Shown one piece after another: positions 1-8,310 of a DNA stretch of 12,272 bases. Both the position numbers and the translations under genes were made by a program. This DNA is from G020353115 sp964481765. Lineage in GTDB: Bacteria > Bacteroidota > Bacteroidia > Bacteroidales > VadinHA17. Where the stretch lies: NCBI GenBank assembly GCA_964481765.1, contig CAYZVJ010000093.1, positions 1-12,272 of the forward strand, given 5' to 3'. Below the pieces are notes generated by a model. That model was not told where the DNA came from. It worked only from the letters and a program-made list of their open reading frames with translations, and searched no databases. How positions within the stretch are numbered: position 1 is the stretch's first letter; the number at the start of each line of letters is the position of its first letter.

Positions 1-706
1 TGGTTGTATTACCACAGTCATCAACTAACGTCCAGGTCCTGGTTATGGTTTCCTCACCTTCACAGCTTCCGGCTGTTATCACATCAACATAGGTCGCTTC
101 ACCAGTAGCCAGATCACAGTTATCGGCTTCATCCACTACATCTCCCGTGAGCAGAAGATCGGTCTCATCATCTGTACAGGCAATGGTTACATCCACCGGT
201 ACGGTAAAGGTTGGCGCTATATTATCCTCAACAGTAACCGTTGCATTGCAGTTGGCTGTATTCCCATTGATATCAGTGACGATCAGAGTGACTGTATTTG
301 CTCCGACGTCACTGCAATCAAAAGTAGTCTGACTGGCTGATAAACCGGCTATACCGCAATTATCTGTACTGCCTCCATCGATATCAGAGTCTACAATGGT
401 TGCATTACCGGTTACATCAAGTTGAATTGTAATATCTTTGCAGACAGCAACCGGTGGTGTAACATCATTAAGGGTAACGTCAAATGTACAATTGCCACTA
501 TTTCCACCACCATCAGTAGCAGTCAGAGTTATTGTAGTGGGACTGCTAATCACTGTTCCCGGAATGGGATTCTGGGTGACACCAGGTGTGGCATCACAGT
601 TATCAGTAACAACTGCTAATCCTGTATAATCAGGAAGTATGACCTCACAATTTACATCCGGATTTTCAACCTGGTCTCCCGGGCATGTTATGTTGGGTGG
701 AGTAAC
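1..706 (-). other. HYR-type (hyalin-like) module array in the adhesin
   Basis: Three consecutive modules start at about 706 (VTPPNITCPGDQ), 463 (VTPPVAVCKDITIQLD) and 223 (NIAPTFTVPVDVTIAC). The third is cut by the window edge. Each has the linker VTPP or IAPTF, an early cysteine, a DNC motif, and (first two) a TATDGGGNSG or IVTDINGN strand near its end, which is characteristic of HYR domains. The second contains the DIDGGSTDNCG motif common in Bacteroidota secreted proteins. In that phylum such modules usually form the stalk of very long surface proteins. Confidence 0.85.
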
Positions 707-3700
707 ATCTATGATAACAGTGGTTGTAATTCCGGCACTCAATGCAGAGCAATTGTGTGCATTCGTCACCTCAACGGTCACGGTCTCTCCGTCATTTAGT
801 GTTATTGTGGCATAGGTATTTGTTGCCAATGGTCCCTGAACACTGAATCCATCGACGAAAAACTCATACATCGTACCACCTCCGGCTGTAAATATCACCA
901 GCTCGCCTTCACAAATGGTATTATCTGCATCGCTGCTAACCAGTGTAGGAACCGGGAGATCGTAAACATTTACCGGGAACGGATCCGAGACTTCACTCAA
1001 ACAACCGTACGTATTATAGACCTTAACGGTATAATTTCCTGTCTCCAGGATAACATTTTGTTGAGTTGTGGTGCCATTTGACCAGTAATAGTAATCTGCT
1101 GCAGTCGATTCGAGTGTTACACTTTCGCCATCACAAAAATCGGGCACACCCGTAACTACTGAAATGGTAGGTTTTGCCGGTTGTGCATAGGTTGTTATGA
1201 TTGCCTGATTGCCAAAGACCGTTCCCATACATCCGTTACCATCAACCAGGTCGGTTACTTCATAAGTACCGGGAACGCTTGTAGAAAATACATATGGGTT
1301 ACTGGATGTAACCACATTGAACATATCCGTTCCGTCTGTATAGATTACATCCCATGGGGCGGTTCCAGTAAAAAAGATGGAAATATTGGTAGGAACTCCC
1401 TGGCAGATGGTAGCAGTTCCCGTCATCGTTGCCGTTGGAGCAGGATATACTGTTACATTCTGACTTGTTGATCCACCACATCCCGCAGGTAGCGTATAGG
1501 TATAGGTTACCGTATGGGTTCCTGCACCGGCAGCCAACGGATCAAACAGTGCAGTACCATCGCCATTGTCACTTATTCCCTGACCGGTAAAGGTACCATT
1601 TGCATCCTGGGGTGAACCGGTTAACACCACGGGTGCAGCATCCTGGCAATAAGGCCCGGCCAAACCCGAAAAGTCGGTGGCAGTATATGGATTACCAAAA
1701 GTTACCGGGTTGAATACTTCATCTATTGTTCCGGATGAGAGGATCGTTCCGTTAAACACATCTCCGGTTGTAGCCGCATTTCCAAGATCAGTCCATTGAC
1801 TGCCATCCCAGGCGACCACTTTCAGTGAAACCAGATCGCTGATGCATGATCCATCACCATCCCACGCAAGAGTAACGGTTACATTGGAACTGCCGGCTGA
1901 TTTCTCAAGGGTCCAGTATTCCGTATCGGCAACATTATCAATGGTAATTTCTTTTGAAGAGCGACTGTATAACGCATCAGGATCATCGTTAAAGTACTCG
2001 GCTATAAAGCCATCCGTAACCAATGCAGGAGCTGATATCTGTATGGGCTGATACAAGCCAGCTTTACCGACAGGGAATGTAAAGGCTGTATTACCTAATT
2101 TTTCGAAAGGTCCCTCGACATAGCTGTTTATTCCTCCACCTGAAAGCGTTGCTCCACTGGCCAGTGTAAGTACTTTCCCGGATTCAGTATGAACAACTCC
2201 ATCAATCAAATTTAAATCCATATTTACAACAACATCTCCTTCCAGACTGAGTTGAGGAGCAGTAAGCCGGGTATTGTTGATTTCAATACTTCTATACGTG
2301 AATCCATCCGTTCCTTCACCTGCATTTTCAGGAATTGTTTGGATATAATCGGAACTATTAAATAGTACGGTCGAATTTTGCTGACAATCAAGAACTCCGT
2401 AAGCAGGTGTTCCCCGAACGAAATTGCGGCCAATCTCTATTGAAGAAGTCTGTAGTAGTTCAATTTCAACCTTGTCAACATCGCTTGCAGTGAAAACAAT
2501 ATCCTTGAAAACCCTGATAATTGCACTGCTATAAATCCCACACAATATTTTCTCACCACCGGTATGATTCAGATGTAAATTATCATTGACCTCCAATAGA
2601 GAGGCATTGTACATATTGATCTGTGTCTCAGAAACAGATCCGGCAGTGCTGGTAATGATAAGGTCCTGGTTGATATATATTGCCGATCCATTCCCATTAA
2701 TTTCCAAACTTAATAAGTCATTCCCTCCATCTCGGTTAAATTCAAGGTTGCTATTAACAATAAGCGTTCCTCCACTTGTAACTTCAATAAATCCATCAAC
2801 ATTATTGCCTGGGTTGGTTATGGTGGCTTTCCCCATTACCTCGAGTTCTACCCCATCCACAATAAGAGCCGTGGTATTGTTCTTAACTTCCATTAACAAC
2901 TCAGCACAGGCAACATCAGCATCATCCACAGTAACCTCATACCCTCCAATATGAACAATATTCCCGGAGGAAGGTGTGATCCCTGCGGGAACCGGTGGTC
3001 CTCCTTCCGAATAGGACCAGGTATTCGAATCATCCCAGACATCGTCGGCAATAGCCCAGAATTCATCACTGCTAACGTTGTTTACAGCCAGGGTGAACGT
3101 CCCCCGGTAACCGCTGTAGTTGTTATCCACTGAAACATAATACCAATTACCAACGGTTAATCCTGAATGGGATACGGTAACATTATCATCATTAGCAACA
3201 TATCTGCTACAGGCAACTTCGGTGGTTCCATCGGCTTCCCATAAGGCGGCATTGATTCGTCGAATTGTCCCGTAAGAACCTCCCCGCAGAACCTGGATCG
3301 TAACATCGGGGCTGATTGCCCTGAACCTGAACCATCGGTTATAGTCCGGAGATGTATTCCAGCAGGATCCCGGATTCAGGTCAGGGGTGGCACCGATCGT
3401 GGTAAATTCCGCATCAGCAGATTGCCAGTTGTTCAGGTCTGTGATCTCGTAAGCTCCTTCATAAAAATCATAATCCATCTCATCCGTGACGGCTAATGTA
3501 AATGAACCACGATAACCGCTGTAATTGTTATCGACAGAAATATAATAGGTATTCCCCGGTGTAAGGTTTTTAGAACCAACGATTACATTATCGTCATCAT
3601 TCACATATCGGTTACATGCCACAGGGGTGGTTCCATCAGCCTCCCAGATGGCTGCATTGATCCGTCGTATATCGCCATAAATACTTCCCCGTTTAACTTC

Positions 3701-6484
3701 AACAGTGATCACCGGTGTGGTTGCTACAAACTTGAACCATCGGTTATAGTCCGGGCTTGTGTTCCAACATAGACCCGGATTACGATCTCCAGTGGCTCCT
3801 TTTGTTGTATATTCAGCAGGATCTGACTCCCAGTTATGAATATCAGTCAATTCAATGGCTCCTTCATAAAAGTCATAACTGACCGCATCATCCAGTTCCA
3901 GGGTAAAGGTTCCCCGGTATCCACTGTAATTGTTGTCCACAGAGATATAATACCAATTGCCTATGGTCAATCCTTCATAGCTGACATCAACGTCATTATC
4001 ATCATCAACATACCTGTTACAAGCCAGTTCGGTAGTGCCATCAGCTTCCCAAATGGCCGCATTAATACGGCGAATTGTACCATAGGCGCCACCCCTTCTT
4101 ACCGTAACATTAATTCCAGGTGAAGTAGCCTGGAATTTAAACCAGCGGTTATAATCCGGTCCGGTATTCCAGCAGCCGGGTGGTGGAACCTTGTCCTGAG
4201 TGGCACCCAACGTGGTGTATTCTCCAGGATCTGATGATGAATTGATTAAATATGTAACATTTTTTGCTCCTTCATAAAAATCATAATCAACCTGGTCATT
4301 CACATACAATGAAAAGGTACCACGGTAACCGGAATAGTTGTTATCTACGGAGATATAATATACGTTTCCCGGAATAAGGTTCATCGATTGGACCACCACA
4401 TTATCGTCATTGTTGACATAACGATTACTGGCTACTTCGGTCAGCCCATCTGCCTGCCAGATAGCAGCATTAATTCTTCGGATTGTCCCATAGGTTCCAC
4501 CACGCCTGACTTCAACATGAATATGGCTGGTGGTTGCTGTAAATTTAAACCACCGGTTATAATCCGGATTGGTATTCCAGGTACTACCGGGATTCCGGTC
4601 TGGTGTTGCCCCTACAGTAGTATATGCTTCATCCGTACTACTCCAGTCATGAATGATACCCAATTCCCGTGCTCCTTCATAATAGTCATAACTAACATTA
4701 TCATCCAGACATAGGGTAAAGGTCCCACGGTATCCGCTGTAATTGTTATCGACTGCAAAGTAGTACCATTTCCCAACGGTGAGTCCCTCATATCCAACCT
4801 CAACATTATCATCATTGTAAACATAGCGGTTACAATCAAGAACAGTTGTTCCATCATCTTCATAGAGAGCGACATTAATTCTCCGGATAGTTCCCAGGGT
4901 ACCTCCCCGTTTCACCTCAATATTAATGGCGGGTTTTGTAGCTACAAACTTGAACCAGCGGGTGTAATCCGGACCTGTATCCCAACAAGATGGGGCAGTT
5001 TCTGCTGGAGGTGAGGTTGCCCCTAAGGTTGTAAACTCAGCGTCACCGGAACAGGAATTTATTAGAGAGGTAACATCTTTAGCCCCTTCAAAATAATCGT
5101 AGTCCATCTGATTATCAACACATAACATAAAGGAACCGCGATAACCTGAATAATTATTATCCACGGACAGGTAATAGGTATTTCCGGAAATGAGATCAAT
5201 TGAACCTACAACAACGCTGTCAAGATCATACACATATCGATTACACGAAACCGGAGTGGTTCCATCAGATTCCCACAGGGCAGCATTAATTCTCCGTATA
5301 GTCCCGGTGGATCCTCTTTTAACTATAACGTTAATCATATTTGTGTTTGCAGTGAACTTGAACCACCGGGTATAATCCGGATTGGTATCCCAACAGGTGG
5401 GTTTGGTCTCACCAGGCACTGCAGTAGCTCCATACGTAGTATAGGCCGCCTCAGCTGAACACCAGTCAGTAATATCAGTGAGTTCTATTGCTCCTTCATA
5501 GTAATCATAATCTGCCTGATTATCAACATACAAGCTGAAGGAACCCCGGTATGGACCGTAGTTATTATCAACCACAAGGTAATACCAGTTCCCGGGAGTC
5601 AGATTGACAGCACCAATGGTGACATTGTCATTATCACCAATATACCGTTTGCAATTAACAAGCGTTGTCCCATCAGCTTCAAAAAGAGCAGCATTGATCC
5701 TCCTGACCGTTCCATACACACCTCCCCTTCTGACCTCGATATTGATTTCCGATGTTGTTGCCTGGAATGTAAACCAGCGGGTATAATCCGGAGATGTATT
5801 CCAGCAAGCTGGTGCAGTTTCTGCCGGAGCAACAGTAGCTCCATAGGTGGTATAAGCTGCATCCGGTGATGTCCAGTCACTGATATCAGTCAATTCAACA
5901 GCTCCCTCGTAATAATCATAATCTACCGTGTCATCAGCACATAGGGTAAAGGTACCTGCAAATGGACCATAATTGTTATCAACAACAATGTAATACCAAT
6001 TGCCAGGAGTAAGATTAGGGCTTCCCACTGTAACATTGTCATTATCCCCGATGTAGAGGTTACACGATACTTCGGTTGTACCATCACTTTCAAAGAGTGC
6101 AACATTGATCCGGCGAACAGTTCCATAGGTTCCACCCCGCTTAATGGTAACGTTTACCATATTTGTCGTAGCCTGAAAAGTAAACCAGACATTGCGATCA
6201 GGAGCTGTATTCCAGCATGACGCTGCAGTGCCATCACCGGTAGCACCTAATGTGGTAAATTCAGCATCTGCTGAACAGTAATTATCAATGGAAATAACCT
6301 GAGCAGAACCGATGTTATCATTAGCAGGTTGAGCCAGAGAAATGGTTGCTGACATAATTACCATGAAAAAAAAGGCAGTCAGATACCGGTATGTCAGTGT
6401 ATAGAATGAGTATATAGCAGGAAAACATCTCAACCTGAAAAAGGCATCAAAAAGTATATCCATGTGTGACATGCGTTTAAACAT
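1..6484 (-). CDS. Giant secreted adhesin-like repeat protein, C-terminus beyond left edge
   Basis: One frame stays open from an ATG at 6484 to base 1, giving at least 2161 residues. I translated it through all modules without a stop or frameshift. The N-terminus has a hydrophobic stretch (TAFFFMVIMSATISLAQ) with likely cleavage after Gln52. The n-region is long; ATGs at 6472 and 6463 are alternative starts, whereas the ATG at 6364 would leave too short a signal. Modules in order: eight tandem pre-peptidase-C-terminal-like modules (residues about 70-1156); a beta-helix-like stretch rich in LIV/G (about 3016-2090); a segment with EYWTLEK and a VAWDGSQW motif (about 1930-1690); Ig/SprB-like segments containing YYWSNGTTT and GNYTVKVYNTYGC (about 1680-710); then HYR-type modules. 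This architecture is typical of Bacteroidota surface or gliding-associated adhesins exported by the type IX system. The secretion signal itself is not visible, so that route is inferred. Confidence is high that it is a gene and moderate for an adhesive role. Confidence 0.93.
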   Translation of the reverse strand, partial: MFKRMSHMDILFDAFFRLRCFPAIYSFYTLTYRYLTAFFFMVIMSATISLAQPANDNIGSAQVISIDNYCSADAEFTTLGATGDGTAASCWNTAPDRNVWFTFQATTNMVNVTIKRGGTYGTVRRINVALFESDGTTEVSCNLYIGDNDNVTVGSPNLTPGNWYYIVVDNNYGPFAGTFTLCADDTVDYDYYEGAVELTDISDWTSPDAAYTTYGATVAPAETAPACWNTSPDYTRWFTFQATTSEINIEVRRGGVYGTVRRINAALFEADGTTLVNCKRYIGDNDNVTIGAVNLTPGNWYYLVVDNNYGPYRGSFSLYVDNQADYDYYEGAIELTDITDWCSAEAAYTTYGATAVPGETKPTCWDTNPDYTRWFKFTANTNMINVIVKRGSTGTIRRINAALWESDGTTPVSCNRYVYDLDSVVVGSIDLISGNTYYLSVDNNYSGYRGSFMLCVDNQMDYDYFEGAKDVTSLINSCSGDAEFTTLGATSPPAETAPSCWDTGPDYTRWFKFVATKPAINIEVKRGGTLGTIRRINVALYEDDGTTVLDCNRYVYNDDNVEVGYEGLTVGKWYYFAVDNNYSGYRGTFTLCLDDNVSYDYYEGARELGIIHDWSSTDEAYTTVGATPDRNPGSTWNTNPDYNRWFKFTATTSHIHVEVRRGGTYGTIRRINAAIWQADGLTEVASNRYVNNDDNVVVQSMNLIPGNVYYISVDNNYSGYRGTFSLYVNDQVDYDFYEGAKNVTYLINSSSDPGEYTTLGATQDKVPPPGCWNTGPDYNRWFKFQATSPGINVTVRRGGAYGTIRRINAAIWEADGTTELACNRYVDDDNDVDVSYEGLTIGNWYYISVDNNYSGYRGTFTLELDDAVSYDFYEGAIELTDIHNWESDPAEYTTKGATGDRNPGLCWNTSPDYNRWFKFVATTPVITVEVKRGSIYGDIRRINAAIWEADGTTPVACNRYVNDDDNVIVGSKNLTPGNTYYISVDNNYSGYRGSFTLAVTDEMDYDFYEGAYEITDLNNWQSADAEFTTIGATPDLNPGSCWNTSPDYNRWFRFRAISPDVTIQVLRGGSYGTIRRINAALWEADGTTEVACSRYVANDDNVTVSHSGLTVGNWYYVSVDNNYSGYRGTFTLAVNNVSSDEFWAIADDVWDDSNTWSYSEGGPPVPAGITPSSGNIVHIGGYEVTVDDADVACAELLMEVKNNTTALIVDGVELEVMGKATITNPGNNVDGFIEVTSGGTLIVNSNLEFNRDGGNDLLSLEINGNGSAIYINQDLIITSTAGSVSETQINMYNASLLEVNDNLHLNHTGGEKILCGIYSSAIIRVFKDIVFTASDVDKVEIELLQTSSIEIGRNFVRGTPAYGVLDCQQNSTVLFNSSDYIQTIPENAGEGTDGFTYRSIEINNTRLTAPQLSLEGDVVVNMDLNLIDGVVHTESGKVLTLASGATLSGGGINSYVEGPFEKLGNTAFTFPVGKAGLYQPIQISAPALVTDGFIAEYFNDDPDALYSRSSKEITIDNVADTEYWTLEKSAGSSNVTVTLAWDGDGSCISDLVSLKVVAWDGSQWTDLGNAATTGDVFNGTILSSGTIDEVFNPVTFGNPYTATDFSGLAGPYCQDAAPVVLTGSPQDANGTFTGQGISDNGDGTALFDPLAAGAGTHTVTYTYTLPAGCGGSTSQNVTVYPAPTATMTGTATICQGVPTNISIFFTGTAPWDVIYTDGTDMFNVVTSSNPYVFSTSVPGTYEVTDLVDGNGCMGTVFGNQAIITTYAQPAKPTISVVTGVPDFCDGESVTLESTAADYYYWSNGTTTQQNVILETGNYTVKVYNTYGCLSEVSDPFPVNVYDLPVPTLVSSDADNTICEGELVIFTAGGGTMYEFFVDGFSVQGPLATNTYATITLNDGETVTVEVTNAHNCSALSAGITTTVIIDVTPPNITCPGDQVENPDVNCEVILPDYTGLAVVTDNCDATPGVTQNPIPGTVISSPTTITLTATDGGGNSGNCTFDVTLNDVTPPVAVCKDITIQLDVTGNATIVDSDIDGGSTDNCGIAGLSASQTTFDCSDVGANTVTLIVTDINGNTANCNATVTVEDNIAPTFTVPVDVTIACTDDETDLLLTGDVVDEADNCDLATGEATYVDVITAGSCEGEETITRTWTLVDDCGNTT
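3017..6277 (-). repeat. Eight tandem ~408-bp in-frame modules of the adhesin
   Basis: Unit boundaries, set at the DW/NW/NS position after the YEGA motif, are 6277-5873, 5872-5462, 5461-5054, 5053-4643, 4642-4238, 4237-3830, 3829-3425 and 3424-3017. Unit lengths are 405-411 bp, all multiples of three. Each unit carries, in order, a GAT turn, CWNTxPDYxRWFKF, a basic RRGG turn, RRINAA, a DGTT turn, CNRY followed by an acidic DDDN-type loop, GNWYY, VDNNYSGYRG, and (units 1-7) DYDxYEGA. Unit 8 lacks the final motif and passes into the next region. The fold resembles PPC beta-sandwich modules (moderate certainty). Units differ substantially at the DNA level, so this is an old expansion and not an assembly artefact. 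Confidence 0.93.
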
Positions 6485-6511
6485 AACAATAAACCCACAA
6501 GGAGCCAGAAA

Positions 6512-6540
6512 ATCTGAATAAAATCAGATCGGCACCTCCT
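6512..6540 (-). promoter_or_regulatory. Leader hairpin with a strong distant Shine-Dalgarno-like sequence
   Basis: On the minus strand a perfect AGGAGG (6540-6535) lies about 50 bases upstream of the adhesin ATG at 6484. It is followed by the dyad ATCTGA / TCAGAT (6529-6524 and 6517-6512) with a six-base loop. The spacing is far too long for normal initiation at 6484, and a TGA inside the dyad closes the adhesin frame. The role is unknown; a chance match is possible, since Bacteroidota rarely depend on Shine-Dalgarno pairing. Confidence 0.3.
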
Positions 6541-6638
6541 CAATAGGTTATTTATCGTCAAATCATGTTAAAATAGACAAAAAATATGTCCAAGTTTTTA
6601 AATATGACTTAGTTAGTTAGTGATTGGTTGCATGCGTT

Positions 6639-6652
6639 ACAGTGCAAACTGT
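6639..6652. repeat. Short dyad ACAGT-GCAA-ACTGT
   Basis: A perfect 5-bp inverted repeat with a four-base loop lies 155 bases upstream of the adhesin start. Its size suits a regulator operator, but no regulator is identified; it could be chance. Confidence 0.3.
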
Positions 6653-6709
6653 ATAATTTTGTCAGTCTTGTCATCTCCATTTGGCCATTTGACCGAATTT
6701 TGAATTAAA

Positions 6710-6729
6710 ATTTTGCAATATAGCAAAAT
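6710..6729. repeat. Perfect dyad ATTTTGC-AATATA-GCAAAAT
   Basis: A perfect 7-bp inverted repeat with a six-base AT loop sits in AT-rich DNA upstream of the adhesin gene. It is a candidate operator or cruciform; nothing in the window says which protein would bind it. Confidence 0.35.
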
Positions 6730-6814
6730 ATGAATTCAGATTATCTGTTGAAAAGTTGGAAAATTTTATCATTTCGGACTTTATTATTAAGAATGCGACT
6801 GATCAAGCAATAAA

Positions 6815-6845
6815 CCAGGTTTCATATAAAATCAAATCAACCTGG
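6815..6845. repeat. Dyad CCAGGTT / AACCTGG with 17-base loop
   Basis: The perfect 7-bp arms lie at 6815-6821 and 6839-6845. Outside them, CAAGC on the left matches GCTTG on the right if six bases are looped out. There is no T-run directly after either arm, so a factor-independent terminator is not supported. Confidence 0.35.
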
Positions 6846-6977
6846 CTTGTACCAATTTTCAAACATTACAACATGATACGTAAAGATAGATGAAAAGTAT
6901 CGTCAAATCTCTACGATTTCCATTAATCAAGGATTATAAGTGAGGAAAAGGGGGTTTGGTGTGATGAAATAAAACAT

Positions 6978-7005
6978 GGTCCTGGGTCCTGGGTTCTCGG
7001 TTTCA
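6978..7005. repeat. Heptamer array, consensus GGTCCTG
   Basis: Four consecutive 7-base units begin with GGT: two exact GGTCCTG copies, then GGTTCTC and GGTTTCA. The array degenerates rightwards and is noncoding. Confidence 0.6.
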
Positions 7006-7063
7006 TAGCTCCTCAAGAGCGAAAGACAATCCAGCTTTATCCGTTATAACTATAAAGGAGAAG

Positions 7064-7091
7064 GCGCATACTCTATGCTCTATGCCCCATA
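7064..7091. repeat. Heptamer array, consensus CTCTATG
   Basis: Two exact CTCTATG copies are flanked in phase by GCGCATA and CCCCATA, giving four 7-base units that share an AT(A/G) end. Similar CATAGAG-type strings are, as I recall, common between genes in environmental Bacteroidota, but I cannot verify that here. Confidence 0.55.
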
Positions 7092-7264
7092 ATAACTTAC
7101 AAACACCAGTAAAATTTAATGTCCCTTCGTCTCATCATCTTCATCTATTACCAGGCAACAAGTCGAAGACAATTACTGACTCGAAGATCCTGACTGACTG
7201 AAAGGAACGTTGGGAGACAAGGAGCGTCATGGGGCCCCAGTAATGAGGACCTAATCTTTCCGGA

Positions 7265-7285
7265 GACTGAGGACTGGCGACTTAC
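7265..7285. repeat. Heptamer array GACTnnn abutting the dehydrogenase stop codon
   Basis: Three 7-base units each start with GACT (GACTGAG, GACTGGC, GACTTAC). The last unit overlaps the stop codon of the dehydrogenase at 7284-7282, so the array borders the coding end exactly. Confidence 0.5.
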
Positions 7286-8310
7286 TTCATCACCAACACC
7301 TTTGCCCCTCTGATCTTCCGGTTCTTCAATTCCATCAGGGCTATGTTGGCATCTTCCAGCGGATATTCTTCCGTTTCTGGTTTAATCTGCATCTTATCCG
7401 CAAGCAGCAGGAATTCCCGGATGTCGTTACTGCTCACATTCGCTACACTTTTTATCTCCTTTTCCATCCAGAGATGGCCGGGGTAATCGAGTTTCAGCAG
7501 GTACTCCTTGTCAACCTCCTCCTTTCGTATCGCATTGATAACCAGCCGGCCACCGGGAGCAAGGTTATTCAACGCCTCAACAACCGGTTTCCATACCGGT
7601 GTAGTATCGATAATGGCATGTAGTTCTTCAGGTGATGTTTCTTCTGTATTACCGGCCCATTCCGCTCCGAGCTCCAGGGCAAATTGCCTTTCTTCCGGAC
7701 TCCTGGCAAAAACACAGATCCTGGTTCCCGGGAAAAGGTGCTTTGCCATTTTCAGAACCAGATGACCCGAAGCACCAAAACCGGTCAGACCAAGTTGCTG
7801 GCCATCCATCAGGTTGCACAGTTTCAGTGAGCGGTACCCGATTGCACCGGCACAGAGCAGCGGTGCTGCTTCAAGATCGGAAAAGGATTCCGGGATAGGA
7901 AAGGCAAAATCTTCCCGAACGGTCATGTATTGAGCATATCCACCATGTATATCCCTGCCGGTAGCTTTAAAATCGGGACATAAATTATCATTCCCCGAAA
8001 GGCAGTATTCGCATGCTCCGCAGGCTGACCCAATCCATCCTACACCCAGCCGCTCTCCCCTTTTGTATTGGTTAGTGCCTGTACCGGTTTCCACAACCCT
8101 GCCAACGACCTCATGCCCCAAAATCACCGGAAAGTGAGGCGGTGGCGTCCTCCCTTCAATCTCATCCAGCTCGGTGTGGCAAACCCCACAGGTTGTAACC
8201 TCCAGGAGAATTTCTCGTTCACCCGGTACGGGATCAGGCAGGGTAACCAGTTCTAAAGGATTGTTTTCAATCGAAAGATCAGTAATCCTATTCATTACCA
8301 TTGCTTTCAT
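7282..8310 (-). CDS. Zinc-dependent alcohol dehydrogenase (MDR superfamily)
   Basis: A 342-residue cytosolic NAD(P)-dependent oxidoreductase that probably interconverts an alcohol and an aldehyde. With the ATG at 8310 as start, the catalytic zinc ligands are Cys44 (CGVCHTELD), His66-Glu67 (GHE) and Cys153 (LLCAGAIGY). The structural-zinc cysteines are 97, 100, 103 and 111 (SACGACEYC...NLC). The Rossmann motif GFGASG is at 177-182. Both zinc sites and the cofactor loop are complete, so the enzyme should be active. A TTG at 8337 would extend it by nine residues, but the ATG opening MKAMVMNRI matches the usual N-terminus. It resembles the 'zinc-binding alcohol dehydrogenase family' group (TIGR02822-like); the substrate cannot be read from sequence. 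It is divergent from the GH20 operon and lies about 800 bp upstream of the adhesin on the same strand, too far to assume co-transcription. Confidence 0.95.
   Translation of the reverse strand: MKAMVMNRITDLSIENNPLELVTLPDPVPGEREILLEVTTCGVCHTELDEIEGRTPPPHFPVILGHEVVGRVVETGTGTNQYKRGERLGVGWIGSACGACEYCLSGNDNLCPDFKATGRDIHGGYAQYMTVREDFAFPIPESFSDLEAAPLLCAGAIGYRSLKLCNLMDGQQLGLTGFGASGHLVLKMAKHLFPGTRICVFARSPEERQFALELGAEWAGNTEETSPEELHAIIDTTPVWKPVVEALNNLAPGGRLVINAIRKEEVDKEYLLKLDYPGHLWMEKEIKSVANVSSNDIREFLLLADKMQIKPETEEYPLEDANIALMELKNRKIRGAKVLVMK

Larger units (their letters stand above)
6541..7281. other. Long AT-rich intergenic spacer with dyads and short repeats, no gene seen
   Basis: No reading frame with coding character was found on either strand. 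The left half (to about 6900) is AT-rich with several small dyads. The right half is less AT-rich and holds 7-bp-periodic tandem repeats plus short GACT-type repetition near 7190. The promoter of the adhesin gene should lie in the left part. I found no exact TAnnTTTG Bacteroidota -7 element on the minus strand in the part I checked, about 300 bases upstream of the start. Confidence 0.6.

Noticed and set aside
2586..2954. 122-residue plus-strand frame and other plus-strand frames between 147 and 5786
   Set aside because: They lie opposite the continuous giant minus-strand gene, have no domain character, and repeat with the module periodicity, as expected for antisense shadows.
5599..6135. Minus-strand frames of 93 and 70 residues within the adhesin
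   Set aside because: They are in a different frame from the adhesin frame, which is open through the same region and shows the conserved module motifs.
3017..6277. Eight-fold repetition as an assembly artefact
   Set aside because: Units differ at many positions, including coordinated cysteine changes, and all indels preserve the frame.
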